A stretch of DNA of 64,000 bases from Thalassovita aquimarina (lineage in GTDB: Bacteria > Pseudomonadota > Alphaproteobacteria > Rhodobacterales > Rhodobacteraceae), in contig NZ_JADMKU010000008.1 of the NCBI RefSeq assembly GCF_018219815.1, positions 62,001 to 126,000 on the forward strand. Reading direction: 5' to 3'. The position numbers were made by a program, and so were the translations under genes. Below the pieces are notes generated by a model. The model did no database searches, was not told the origin of the DNA, and was given only the letters and a program-made list of their open reading frames with translations. Of this stretch, positions 43,089-52,954 are shown piece by piece. The first letter of the stretch is position 1. Every line of letters starts with the position of its first letter.

Positions 43089-43122
43089 ACAGCCGCGGCA
43101 TCAACCGCGGCTGTCTTTCTTT
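43089..43122. terminator. Bidirectional terminator between the ECF41 gene and chemoreceptor 1
   Basis: A perfect 10-bp stem, ACAGCCGCGG/CCGCGGCTGT with a 6-base loop, is followed by CTTTCTTT on the plus strand and has an A-rich flank on the other side. The genes on both sides converge on it. Confidence 0.75.
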
Positions 43123-43138
43123 CAGTCGCAGCGCCGGA

Positions 43139-44776
43139 TCAGGACGCGACCTTGAAATCGACCTCTTCGTCGTCATCAGCCGGGGTTTCCAGATCGATCA
43201 TCGGCGGCAGGTCTTTCTCGTGGCCCGCGTCATCGGCAGCGCTGGCTTCGTCCACGTCAGAACGCCTCGGTGTGTCGTCGAGCTGGAAGAACCCGATCGC
43301 CTCGGCCAACTGTTCGGCCTGTCCCAACAGCTCGGTCGCGGCAGACGACAGTTGCTCGGAAGCCGAGGTGTTCGACTGGGTCACGCCATCCAGACGCTGC
43401 ACCGACTCGTTGATCTGGGTCGAACCGATGGCCAGTTCCCGCGATGCGGCGGTGATATCGCTGACCAGAGCAGAGGTCTTTTCGATATTCGGAACCAGAT
43501 CCTGCAGCATGTCGCCGGCCTTGGTTGCCGAGGTGACGGTGCTGGATGACAGCGCCGAAATCTCGGCCGCCGCGTGCTGGCTGTTTTCGGCCAGTTTGCG
43601 GACTTCAGACGCCACCACCGCGAACCCGCGGCCATGTTCGCCGGCGCGCGCCGCTTCGACTGCCGCGTTCAGCGCCAGCAAGTCGGTCTGACGGGCGATT
43701 TCCTGCAGGATCATGATCCGTTCGCCGATCGTCTTCATCGCTTCGACCGCTTCGGTGACCGCTTCGCCGGAAACCTTGGCATCCTGCGCCGCCTTGGTGG
43801 CGATTTCGTCGGTCGTGGTCGCGTTGTCCGAGCTGGCCGAGATGTTGGCCGACATCTGTTCAACCGCCGAGGAGACTTCCTCGGTCGATCCAGCCTGCAC
43901 CGAGGCGCCTTCGGACAGGGTTTCGGAGGTCCCCGACACCTGGTTGGCCCCGGCAACGAGGTTGTTCACGGCGGAGGACACGTTTTCGACGGTGTCACGC
44001 AGGCGCACCACCATGTCGTTCTGCGCCTTCAGCAGATCGCTGAGTTCGTTGTTGCCCGACACTTTCGCGGTGGACCGCAGATCGCCGGACGCCACCTGGC
44101 GTGCCAGTTCGATCGCGCGATTCAGGCCGGTCGACAGGTTGCGGATGATCAGCGCCGAAGACAGCAGCATCAGAACCACCGCCACGCCCATCGCCAGGAA
44201 CAGATTGCGGCGCACCTCGAGGTATTCCGCCTGTGCCTGTTGAACGGCCTGTTCCATCTCGGCGGCATAGGATTCTTCGACCTTGGCGGCCAATTCGTTC
44301 ACTTTGATCATCGTCGGGTTGACGCCGTAATGGTACACCTCGTTCGCCCTGCCATCGCCGTCCAGTTCATAGGCGACGGCCGCACGGGTGTACTGAGCGA
44401 ACCGCTTCACTTGGCTGCCCAGCCGTTTCAAGGTCTTCTGCATCTCCTCGCTGGCATAGGACTTCATCTCCTCGAGGGACTCGATCAGTTCGTTCTCGTT
44501 GGCCTTGAGGCTTTTCTCCAGCTTCGGGATGCGGTCGGGATCTTCTGCTCCGCCGGCCCAGCCGATCAGGATGTTAGCCGCATCGATCTGCATGTCCCGC
44601 GTCAGGACCAGAAGCCCTTCGGCAGCCAGCAGATGGTCGGTTTGCACCTGCACGATATCTTCCATCTTCGCGTTGGCCTTTTCCAGGGCAGTGATTGCCA
44701 GGAACATGCTGCCTGCGAAAATTAGGAATACTGCCGCGAAGGTCGCGACCAACCGGGTCTTTAACGTGAAGCGCAT
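43139..44776 (-). CDS. Methyl-accepting chemotaxis protein (copy 1)
   Basis: A 545-residue chemoreceptor: TM1 at residues ~9-30, a helical periplasmic domain of ~160 residues, TM2 at ~190-212, HAMP (~213-265) and a signalling domain whose tip reads [27 protein letters not shown]. The C-terminal tail is acidic (ends [12 protein letters not shown]) and has no CheR/CheB-binding pentapeptide. It is a close paralogue of the receptor at 45248, sharing leader and terminator as well. No che genes are nearby. The ligand is unknown. Confidence 0.93.
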   Translation of the reverse strand: MRFTLKTRLVATFAAVFLIFAGSMFLAITALEKANAKMEDIVQVQTDHLLAAEGLLVLTRDMQIDAANILIGWAGGAEDPDRIPKLEKSLKANENELIESLEEMKSYASEEMQKTLKRLGSQVKRFAQYTRAAVAYELDGDGRANEVYHYGVNPTMIKVNELAAKVEESYAAEMEQAVQQAQAEYLEVRRNLFLAMGVAVVLMLLSSALIIRNLSTGLNRAIELARQVASGDLRSTAKVSGNNELSDLLKAQNDMVVRLRDTVENVSSAVNNLVAGANQVSGTSETLSEGASVQAGSTEEVSSAVEQMSANISASSDNATTTDEIATKAAQDAKVSGEAVTEAVEAMKTIGERIMILQEIARQTDLLALNAAVEAARAGEHGRGFAVVASEVRKLAENSQHAAAEISALSSSTVTSATKAGDMLQDLVPNIEKTSALVSDITAASRELAIGSTQINESVQRLDGVTQSNTSASEQLSSAATELLGQAEQLAEAIGFFQLDDTPRRSDVDEASAADDAGHEKDLPPMIDLETPADDDEEVDFKVAS

Positions 44777-45190
44777 CGATTATCCTCCTGCTTCCTGTTG
44801 GGAGGATCAGAGGCAAAGTCCGGCACTTCCCCCCAACAGCCTGAGGCTGCCCCCCAGGGACGGGCACCGGATCCAAAACGTGGGCATTCGCCCAATCACT
44901 CTAATCACTCAACACCTGTGGCGTCATAAGAAGAGAACGACGGGGGAGGCGGTATTTTATGAAAACGGCCTGATAAACCTGATTTCTATGCGCAATGATA
45001 TCCGCGACCACACCAAAAGGAGGTATTTCTTCGCGTTTTCCGGGCATGTGCGCACCCACTTCATCGCGCAGATAGTTCCGCGCGATGCCCCGCGACACGC
45101 CCCTTTTCCGAAGCCCGATCAGTCGCCTTCGGTCCGCAGCACCGTTTCCCGCGCCGGGCGACTATGTCTTTCATCGCGGTGAGAAACAAC
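44777..45190. other. Leader and promoter region of chemoreceptor 1
   Basis: This ~410-bp gap contains no gene. It holds a leader closely related to that of chemoreceptor 2, with the TTGGGAGGATCAGAGGCAA string near 44800, an identical 30-bp block at 44897-44926 and an ATGCGCAATGAT element at 44989. Transcription of the receptor probably begins here. Confidence 0.5.
44897..44926 (-). repeat. 30-bp promoter-region repeat, copy 1
   Basis: Thirty bases are identical to 46983-47012, each about 120 bp upstream of a chemoreceptor start. The block contains CACCTGTGGCGTCA and CACTCTAATCACTC. It was preserved after duplication while the flanks diverged, which suggests a promoter or operator function. 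Confidence 0.8.
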
Positions 45191-45218
45191 GGCAGCCGCG
45201 GGCGATGCCGCGGCTGCC
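45191..45218 (-). terminator. Terminator of chemoreceptor 2
   Basis: A perfect 11-bp stem GGCAGCCGCGG/CCGCGGCTGCC with a 6-base loop, followed on the minus strand by GTTGTTTCTC. The stem is related to the terminator after copy 1, so the terminator was part of the duplicated unit. Confidence 0.7.
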
Positions 45219-45247
45219 TTGGAATTTGCCGGAGCTTGCCCGCCGGA

Positions 45248-46867
45248 TCAGGCGGCCTTGAAGTCGACCTCTGCCTCGTCCTCGGGGCTGTTCAAGTCGA
45301 TCATCGGCGCCTCGTCATCCTCTGGCTTCACGGCCGGGGCCGCGCTCGGCGCCTTGAGCGCCGCGCCCTCGGTGCGGAAGAAGCCGATCACCTCAGCCAG
45401 GTGTTCGGCCTGGCCCAGCAGTTCGGTCGCCGCCGCCGACAGTTCCTCGGACGCCGAGGTGTTCGACTGGGTCACGCTGTCCAGACGCTGTACCGACTCG
45501 TTGATCTGGGTCGACCCGATCGCCAGCTCACGCGACGCCGAGGTGATGTCGCTGACCAGCGACGACGTGCGCTGGATATTCGGCACCAGATCGTTCAGCA
45601 TCTCGCCGGCCTTGGTCGCGGTCGACACCGTGTTGTTCGACAGCGCCGAGATCTCGGCCGCCGCCTGCTGACTGTTCTCGGCCAGCTTGCGCACCTCGGC
45701 AGCCACCACCGCGAAGCCGCGACCGTGGTCGCCGGCACGCGCCGCCTCCACCGCCGCGTTCAGCGCCAGAAGATCGGTCTGGCGGGCGATTTCCTGCAGG
45801 ATCATGATCCGCTCGCCGATATTCTTCATCGCCGCCACCGCGTCGGACACCGCTTCACCCGACACCTGCGCATCCTTGGCCGCCTTGGCCGAGATCTCGT
45901 CGGTCTCGATCGCGTTGTCCGAGGTCGCGCTGATATTGGCCGACATCTGTTCCACAGCCGAAGACACTTCCTCGGTCGAGCCGGCCTGCACCGAGGCGCC
46001 TTCCGAAAGGGTTTCCGATGTGCCCGACACCTGGTTGGCCCCGGCGACGAGGTTGCTCACCGCCGCCGACACGTTGTCGACGGTTTCGCGCAGCCGCAGC
46101 ACCATGTCGTTCAGCGCGGTCTGCAAATCGCTGATTTCATCCCGGCCCTTGACCTCGGCCGTGGCGCGCAGATCACCCGACGCCACTCGCCGCGCCAGCG
46201 CGATCGAACTGTTCAGCCCCGACGACAGCTTGCGGATGATCAGGACGGACGACACCAGCATCAGGACAACCGCAGCGCCCATCGCCAGGAACAGATTGCG
46301 GCGCGTGACCAGGAATTCCGCGTTGGCGACCTCGACGGCTTCTTCCATCTTGGCCACGTAGACGAGTTCCACCTCTTGCGCGAGATCCGAAATCTGCGCC
46401 ATCGCGGGGTTCGCCTTGTGATGATAAACCTCGTTCGCGCGCCCGTCGCCGGCCAGTTCGTAGGCGATCGCCGCCTCGGTATCCTTCTTGAAGCTTTCCA
46501 GGTGACTGCCAATCGCCTGCAGGCTGCCCTTAGCCTGATCATAGGCCTCCGCTTCCATGTGCTCGACGAGTTCCGTCAACTGTGCCCCGTTTTCGGCGAG
46601 GGCTTTTTGCAGGTTCGGGATTCGCTCGGGATCGTCCTCACCGCCTTCCCAGCCGATCAGGATATTGGCCACGTTCAGCTGCATGTCCCGCGACAGGAGC
46701 ATCAGAAGTTCCGCATCCATCAGGTGATCGACTTCATCCTGCACAATGTGGCCCAGCTTCTGGCGCGCCGTATCGAGCTCCTTCAGCGCGATAAACATGC
46801 TGCCGCTGAAAATAATAAAGACTGCACCGAACGTCGCGGCCAGTCGGGTCTTTAATGTGAAGCGCAT
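45248..46867 (-). CDS. Methyl-accepting chemotaxis protein (copy 2)
   Basis: A 539-residue chemoreceptor started at ATG 46867 ([17 protein letters not shown]), where it aligns with copy 1. The order of parts is the same: TM1, helical sensor domain, TM2 near residue 200, HAMP and MCP signalling domain with an identical tip. The sensor domains differ more than the signalling domains, as expected after duplication and change of ligand. The tail (ending [10 protein letters not shown]) again lacks a CheR tether. The longer open frame upstream is leader sequence. Confidence 0.93.
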   Translation of the reverse strand: MRFTLKTRLAATFGAVFIIFSGSMFIALKELDTARQKLGHIVQDEVDHLMDAELLMLLSRDMQLNVANILIGWEGGEDDPERIPNLQKALAENGAQLTELVEHMEAEAYDQAKGSLQAIGSHLESFKKDTEAAIAYELAGDGRANEVYHHKANPAMAQISDLAQEVELVYVAKMEEAVEVANAEFLVTRRNLFLAMGAAVVLMLVSSVLIIRKLSSGLNSSIALARRVASGDLRATAEVKGRDEISDLQTALNDMVLRLRETVDNVSAAVSNLVAGANQVSGTSETLSEGASVQAGSTEEVSSAVEQMSANISATSDNAIETDEISAKAAKDAQVSGEAVSDAVAAMKNIGERIMILQEIARQTDLLALNAAVEAARAGDHGRGFAVVAAEVRKLAENSQQAAAEISALSNNTVSTATKAGEMLNDLVPNIQRTSSLVSDITSASRELAIGSTQINESVQRLDSVTQSNTSASEELSAAATELLGQAEHLAEVIGFFRTEGAALKAPSAAPAVKPEDDEAPMIDLNSPEDEAEVDFKAA

Positions 46868-47191
46868 CGAATACCTCCTGCTTCCGATTGGGAGGATCAG
46901 AGGCAAGATCCGGTGCAAACCTGCCAATGCGCCCCCCTCGCTGCGAGGCGCACCGGATCGAAAACGCGGACGATCACCCATACACTCTAATCACTCAACA
47001 CCTGTGGCGTCAGGAAAGGCAACGGCGCGGGCGCACGGTATTTTTCCGAACCGATCCGTTATATCGGTCCCGTCATGCGCAATGATTAGCGCGGTCACAT
47101 CAATAAGTCGTATATTTTCATCCAGTGAGTGAATATTCCGACAGACTGTCTCGCCTAGATACCCCTACCTTGCGCGTGCTGACATGGGGGA
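46868..47191. other. Leader and promoter region of chemoreceptor 2
   Basis: About 320 bp without a gene. It repeats the layout seen before chemoreceptor 1: a TTGGGAGGATCAGAGGCAA leader string, the identical 30-bp block at 46983-47012, and ATGCGCAATGAT near 47073. The rest has drifted. Confidence 0.5.
46983..47012 (-). repeat. 30-bp promoter-region repeat, copy 2
   Basis: Identical to 44897-44926 (30 of 30 bases), at a matching distance from the second chemoreceptor gene. Confidence 0.8.
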
Positions 47192-48418
47192 TCAGCCGTC
47201 GTTCCGACGCAGCACCGTTTCGATGACCGAGGCGTTGTGCAATGTCTTGTGCACCGGGCACTTGTCGGCGATGCGCAACAGCGACTGCCGTTCAGTGTCG
47301 CTCAGCTCTCCTACCAGCCGGATTTCACGGCGGAAGACATCGACCTTTCCGGCGCCCTTGTCGGGATCGATTTCTTCACCGTGGCGCTTGTCGTGGGTAA
47401 TCTCGACCGACACATGTTCCAGCGGCAGATTCTTGTGGCGGGCATAGATCCTGAGCGTCATGGCGGTACAGGCGCCCAGACCGGCGGCGAGAAACTGATA
47501 GGGATTGGGGCCCAGATCGGTGCCGCCCATCGCCTGCGGTTCGTCAGCCAGCATGTGATGCTTGCCGGCGATATTGACGTCCTGCAGAAACCCCGAGGCA
47601 TCTGCCTCGGACACCCGGATCACGCCGTCGGGGGCGTGTTCGGGGAAATCTTCCTCCACCATGTCGATATAGCGCCCGGCCCAGGTCGCGATGGTGTCGG
47701 CGGCATATTCGGCATCCGCTTCGCGGGTGATCAGGTGATCGGCATCATCCAGCGTGACGAAGGATTTGGGATGCATGGCGGCGGCGAAGATCTCGGCCGC
47801 GTTTTCGATGCCGACGACGGTGTCGCGCGGCGCATGCATGACCAGCAGGGCCTTCTTCATCGCCCGGATCGCCGGTCCCATCTTCTGCGCCGCGATATCG
47901 TCGAGGAAATGGTCGCAGATGGTGAATTCGCGCCCCACCAGTTTTACCTGCGCCCTGCCCTGCTGGCGGATTTCATCGACCTTGGCGCCGAAATTTTCCG
48001 CCACGTGGGCGGGATCGAACGGCGCGCCGATGGTGGCGACGGCGCGCGCGCCGGGAATATCACCCGCCGCCTTCAGCACAGCCGCGCCACCCAGCGAATG
48101 GCCGATCAGCAATTGCGGTGCCATCAGCCTGTCCTCCAGCGCCCGCGCGGCGAGGATCAGGTCGGCCACGTTGGTGGTGAAATTGGTATTGGCGAATTCG
48201 CCCTCGGAATGGCCCAGACCGGTGAAATCGAAGCGCAGGACAGCGATGCCCTGTGCCGCCAGCCGCGAGGATATGCGGCGCGCGGCGGGAATGTCCTTGG
48301 AGCAGGTGAAACAGTGGGCGAACAAAGCGGTGGCGCAGACCTTGCCCTCGGGCAGGTCGAGCCGTGCCGCAAGCGTGCTGCCGTCATGTCCGGTGAAGGT
48401 GAGGCGTTCCGATTTCAT
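47192..48418 (-). CDS. Alpha/beta hydrolase-OsmC fusion protein
   Basis: A 408-residue protein. Residues ~1-250 are an alpha/beta hydrolase (HCFTCSKDIPAARRIS, nucleophile elbow GHSLGG, His in DDADHLI). Residues ~265-408 are an OsmC-like domain with its two redox cysteines in GLGACTAMTLR and DKCPVHKTL. OsmC/Ohr proteins reduce organic peroxides. The fusion is a known bifunctional family whose hydrolase may free peroxidised acyl groups. ATG 48418 is supported by AAGGA upstream. Confidence 0.88.
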   Translation of the reverse strand: MKSERLTFTGHDGSTLAARLDLPEGKVCATALFAHCFTCSKDIPAARRISSRLAAQGIAVLRFDFTGLGHSEGEFANTNFTTNVADLILAARALEDRLMAPQLLIGHSLGGAAVLKAAGDIPGARAVATIGAPFDPAHVAENFGAKVDEIRQQGRAQVKLVGREFTICDHFLDDIAAQKMGPAIRAMKKALLVMHAPRDTVVGIENAAEIFAAAMHPKSFVTLDDADHLITREADAEYAADTIATWAGRYIDMVEEDFPEHAPDGVIRVSEADASGFLQDVNIAGKHHMLADEPQAMGGTDLGPNPYQFLAAGLGACTAMTLRIYARHKNLPLEHVSVEITHDKRHGEEIDPDKGAGKVDVFRREIRLVGELSDTERQSLLRIADKCPVHKTLHNASVIETVLRRNDG

Positions 48419-48501
48419 GATACGTTCCTTGGTCAGATACCGGTCAATATGGCGCAAATCCGCCAGGCGCGAAGGGCTTGATACCCGCGTTCACCGAATT
48501 G

Positions 48502-48921
48502 TCAGGACGAAATGTGCGCCGCCACCTGCCGCTGATGCGGCGCGTCGCGGTGTTCGAACAGGTAGATGCCCTGCCAGGTGCCCAGCACGGGCCGGCCATT
48601 ACTGATCGGGATCGACAGCGACACCGGCATCATCGCCACCTTGATATGGGCGGGCATGTCGTCGGGGCCTTCATAGGTGTGGGTCAGGTAGGACATCGAC
48701 GGATCGCTGGTGGGCGGCACCAGCCGGTGGAAGAAATTGCGCAGGTCGGTCTGCACCTCCGGGTCGGCGTTTTCCTGGATCAGCAGCGAACAGGAGGTGT
48801 GGCGCACGAAAAGCGTCAGCAGGCCGGCATCGACGCCCTGCCCCGACACCCAACACGTCACCTGCCGGGTGAATTCGTAAAGCCCCTGGCCGCGGGTCTG
48901 AAGTGTGAAGGTGATTTGCAC
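48502..48921 (-). CDS. yjbQ: YjbQ/UPF0047 family protein
   Basis: A 139-residue YjbQ protein with the conserved FVRHTSCSLLIQENAD, DPSMSYLTHTYEGPDDMPAHIK and GTWQGIYLFEHR patterns; its histidines probably bind a metal or substrate. The family was reported to have weak (secondary) thiamine-phosphate synthase activity, and its true role is unclear. The only start matching the N-terminus is GTG 48921, without a strong ribosome site. Confidence 0.9.
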   Translation of the reverse strand: MQITFTLQTRGQGLYEFTRQVTCWVSGQGVDAGLLTLFVRHTSCSLLIQENADPEVQTDLRNFFHRLVPPTSDPSMSYLTHTYEGPDDMPAHIKVAMMPVSLSIPISNGRPVLGTWQGIYLFEHRDAPHQRQVAAHISS

Positions 48922-49003
48922 GTCTTTGATCTGGATCGTGGCGCCATCGGCGCGACTTGCTAGGCTCGTGTTTCTATTCTCAAGTAATCAATAGGAGGAA
49001 AAG

Positions 49004-49207
49004 ATGTCAGTTGCACGCGTTAGTGAAATTTCGTCCACCTCGTCGAAGAGCTTCGAGGATGCGATCAACCAAGGTGTTGCACGGGCCACGAAGACTCTGC
49101 GCAACGTCAAGAGCGCCTGGATCAAGGAGCAATCGGTTGCGGTCGACGATGCCGGCGGGATCAGCGAATACCGGGTCAACATGCTGGTGACCTTCGTTCT
49201 GGAATAA
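49004..49207 (+). CDS. Dodecin flavin-binding protein
   Basis: A 67-residue dodecin (VARVSEISSTSSKSFEDAI, TLRNVKSAWIKEQ, YRVNMLVTFVLE) with an excellent AGGAGG site before ATG 49004. Dodecins form dodecamers that store or buffer FMN, FAD or riboflavin-type flavins; the Trp in SAWIKEQ stacks on the isoalloxazine ring. Confidence 0.93.
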   Translation: MSVARVSEISSTSSKSFEDAINQGVARATKTLRNVKSAWIKEQSVAVDDAGGISEYRVNMLVTFVLE

Positions 49208-49209
49208 CC

Positions 49210-49251
49210 GGCCCCCGCCATCCCGCGCAGCCGCGCACGGGGTGGCGGGCC
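49210..49251. terminator. GC-rich hairpin between dodecin and HlyU genes
   Basis: GGCCCCCGCC pairs (one bulge) with GGCGGGCC around a loop that can itself pair (CCCG/CGGG). It lies just after the dodecin stop and before the convergent hlyU stop. There is no clear T-run. Confidence 0.4.
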
Positions 49252-49261
49252 TAGGTGAGGA

Positions 49262-49546
49262 TCAGCGGAAAACGCCCTCGCCCATCTGGTCGATGAAAAC
49301 CTGCGCCTTGCGCAGGCTCATTTTCTTCGCCTCGTCTTCAGACTGCACGGTGTCGGCGCGGATCATCTTGTGGGTCTTCAACTCGCCCCCGACCTCCTTC
49401 TCGATCCGGGCGGCGATGCGAAACCCGCCCTCGCCCGGCATCGGATCGGGGAAGATGAGGAAGCCTTTGTAATCCTCTGGCTGCGGTGCGGGTTTGGTCT
49501 TGGGCTCCGACCGTCCGGCGCCGAAGAGTTTGGAAAGCAGTGACAT
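49262..49546 (-). CDS. HlyU family protein
   Basis: A 94-residue protein starting MSLLSKLFGAG at ATG 49546. It matches the short HlyU family (PEDYKGFLIFPDPMPGEGGFRI, HKMIRADTVQSEDEA). HlyU in Vibrio is a transcriptional regulator of a toxin gene, but that regulator is of the ArsR type in some species, and these small alphaproteobacterial homologues have no established role. Confidence 0.75.
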   Translation of the reverse strand: MSLLSKLFGAGRSEPKTKPAPQPEDYKGFLIFPDPMPGEGGFRIAARIEKEVGGELKTHKMIRADTVQSEDEAKKMSLRKAQVFIDQMGEGVFR

Positions 49547-49620
49547 AAGGTGATCCCGTTGGTTCCGTTCGGGCACCAGTGTGCGGGCTGCAGCGGTTGG
49601 GGGCAAGGGGGCGCGCCCCT

Positions 49621-50166
49621 CTATTCCGGCACGAGCCAGCCCTGATAGCGGATCAGCATCCCCAGGAAAGGAAGCGAGGCGGAAACATCGAAGCGGATAC
49701 GGCCCGCCGCGTCGACGCTTTCGCGCGTACTGCTTTTCGGAGCGATCCATCGCGGCAGCGGCAGGCCAAGCACGGCGATGCGGCTGATCGCCAGGTCCAG
49801 GCTCTGATCCTCGGTTTCCGGCACCATGGTGATGCGGAACGGACCGAAGCGTTCGACCACCGCCCTGCGCCGCGCGTCAAAGCGCAGGCTGGAAACGGTC
49901 TCATGGCCGCCGAAATTCCGGCGCCATTGCGTCTGGCCGGCGGAACCGGTGCGCAATTCGAGGTGGATCGCAACGCCCTCCCCCGCCGGGGGGAAGCCGC
50001 CAAGGCGCAGCAGCAAGCCGATCAACGCGCCCCGTCCGCGGGTGATGGAGCATTCACCGGAAAAGCTGCGCGCCGCCGCCCCGGAATGGAAATCGGCAAG
50101 CGGTCCCGGCAGGGTCAAGCCACGGGCCTCGACCGCCCGCAGGAAAGGATCGCCCGTTGCAGTCAT
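49621..50166 (-). CDS. DUF4166 domain-containing protein
   Basis: A 181-residue protein that is nearly all DUF4166 (FSGECSITRGRGALIGLLLRL at residues ~35-55; WRRNFGGHETVSSL; YQGWLVPE at the end). DUF4166 often occurs near, or fused to, DCC-family thiol-disulfide proteins or SDR enzymes. Here its ATG overlaps the stop of a DCC gene (ATGA), but that gene is broken. The function is unknown. Confidence 0.8.
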   Translation of the reverse strand: MTATGDPFLRAVEARGLTLPGPLADFHSGAAARSFSGECSITRGRGALIGLLLRLGGFPPAGEGVAIHLELRTGSAGQTQWRRNFGGHETVSSLRFDARRRAVVERFGPFRITMVPETEDQSLDLAISRIAVLGLPLPRWIAPKSSTRESVDAAGRIRFDVSASLPFLGMLIRYQGWLVPE

Positions 50167-50618
50167 CCCCACCCCGTAGGCAGAAAGCGGGATTTCACGT
50201 GGTCGTCGGGGATCATGCAGGCGTCGTAGCGGCCAAAGATACGATAGCGGTTGCGGGCGATGAGGTGATAGAGCGGGTGCTTGAGCGGCCCCGGCAGGAA
50301 CCGGCACAGCGCCGGCACGCGCCAGACACCGCCAAGGGCCCACATCGCGGCGGCAAAGGCATTGAGCCGCGTCTAGATGCACCCGCCGACGATAACCAGG
50401 TTGGTTTCATAATCCGTCGTGGGCAGGCCGAGCGCCCGGTACAGCGCCGTTCCCAGCGGCGACTGCGCCGTGGCGAAGCGGAACCGCCCGGATTTGTCTT
50501 GGTGCAGCATGAACCGGAAGAACCCCGAGCAGAGCACGCATTCGCCATCGAACACGATCACATCGCAATCGCCAAGCGCCTGTTGCAGATCGTCGGGGAG
50601 CGCGGCGACAGGCGTCAT
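50163..50618 (-). pseudogene. DCC-family (DUF393) thiol-disulfide oxidoreductase gene broken by TAG
   Basis: A single frame from ATG 50618 (AAAGG upstream) encodes a DCC protein: VIVFDGECVLCSGFFRFML carries the DGxCxxC signature, and FAALG-like and YRIFGRYDACMIP strings follow. TAG at 50373-50375 stops it after about 81 codons; the same frame then continues intact to a TGA at 50163 that overlaps the DUF4166 start. The short product keeps the CxxC motif but loses the C-terminal half. A substitution nonsense mutation or a sequencing error would explain it. Confidence 0.78.
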
Positions 50619-50650
50619 TCTGCACCTTTGAGAGAATTGTGATATTTCGA

Positions 50651-50664
50651 ATCTATCGATAGAT
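50651..50664. promoter_or_regulatory. Perfect 14-bp palindrome before the broken DCC gene
   Basis: ATCTATCGATAGAT is a perfect palindrome 33 bp upstream of the DCC start, where an operator would sit. The regulator is unknown. Confidence 0.4.
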
Positions 50665-50755
50665 GTGAAGGCCGCGACATGCGGCAAGTATTGATCCGGC
50701 TGTTGCTGGCGTCAACGCCATCTGGCGGGCGGGTTGGTTTGGGCGAATGGAGCGT

Positions 50756-50774
50756 GGTGAGCTTGAAGCTCACC
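50756..50774. repeat. REP-like hairpin repeat
   Basis: GGTGAGCTT-G-AAGCTCACC has perfect 9-bp arms and is followed by CTAC. It looks like a short dispersed hairpin (GTAGGGTGAGCTTCAAGCTCACC in the other direction) of a type I have seen in Rhodobacteraceae intergenic DNA; copy number cannot be judged here. Confidence 0.45.
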
Positions 50775-50802
50775 CTACATCGCGACATCGCTCGAGGGCA
50801 CA

Positions 50803-50834
50803 AAAGAAAAAAGGCGCCCCGCAGGGCGCCCTTT
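50803..50834 (-). terminator. Rho-independent terminator of rpoD
   Basis: Read on the minus strand, GGCGCCC-TGCG-GGGCGCC forms a 7-bp GC stem with a tetraloop, extended by A-T pairs and followed by TTTTTTCTTTT. It begins three bases after the rpoD stop. Confidence 0.9.
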
Positions 50835-50836
50835 GA

Positions 50837-52828
<1,992 letters not shown>

Positions 52829-52954
52829 GTAGTTCTCCTGCACGGGCAGTCTGCCGGACATGTCGGGTGATTCGTTAATCCGAATCAATAGCGCGAATCT
52901 GTGATTCGGGAACCCGTTTACCCGTATTTCTTTCCCAATTCTTCACCAAAACGG

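Noticed and set aside
45164-46855. A 563-codon open frame antisense to chemoreceptor 2
   Set aside because: GC-rich codon use opens long antisense frames. It has no ribosome site and its translation is low-complexity; the chemoreceptor on the other strand is clearly real.
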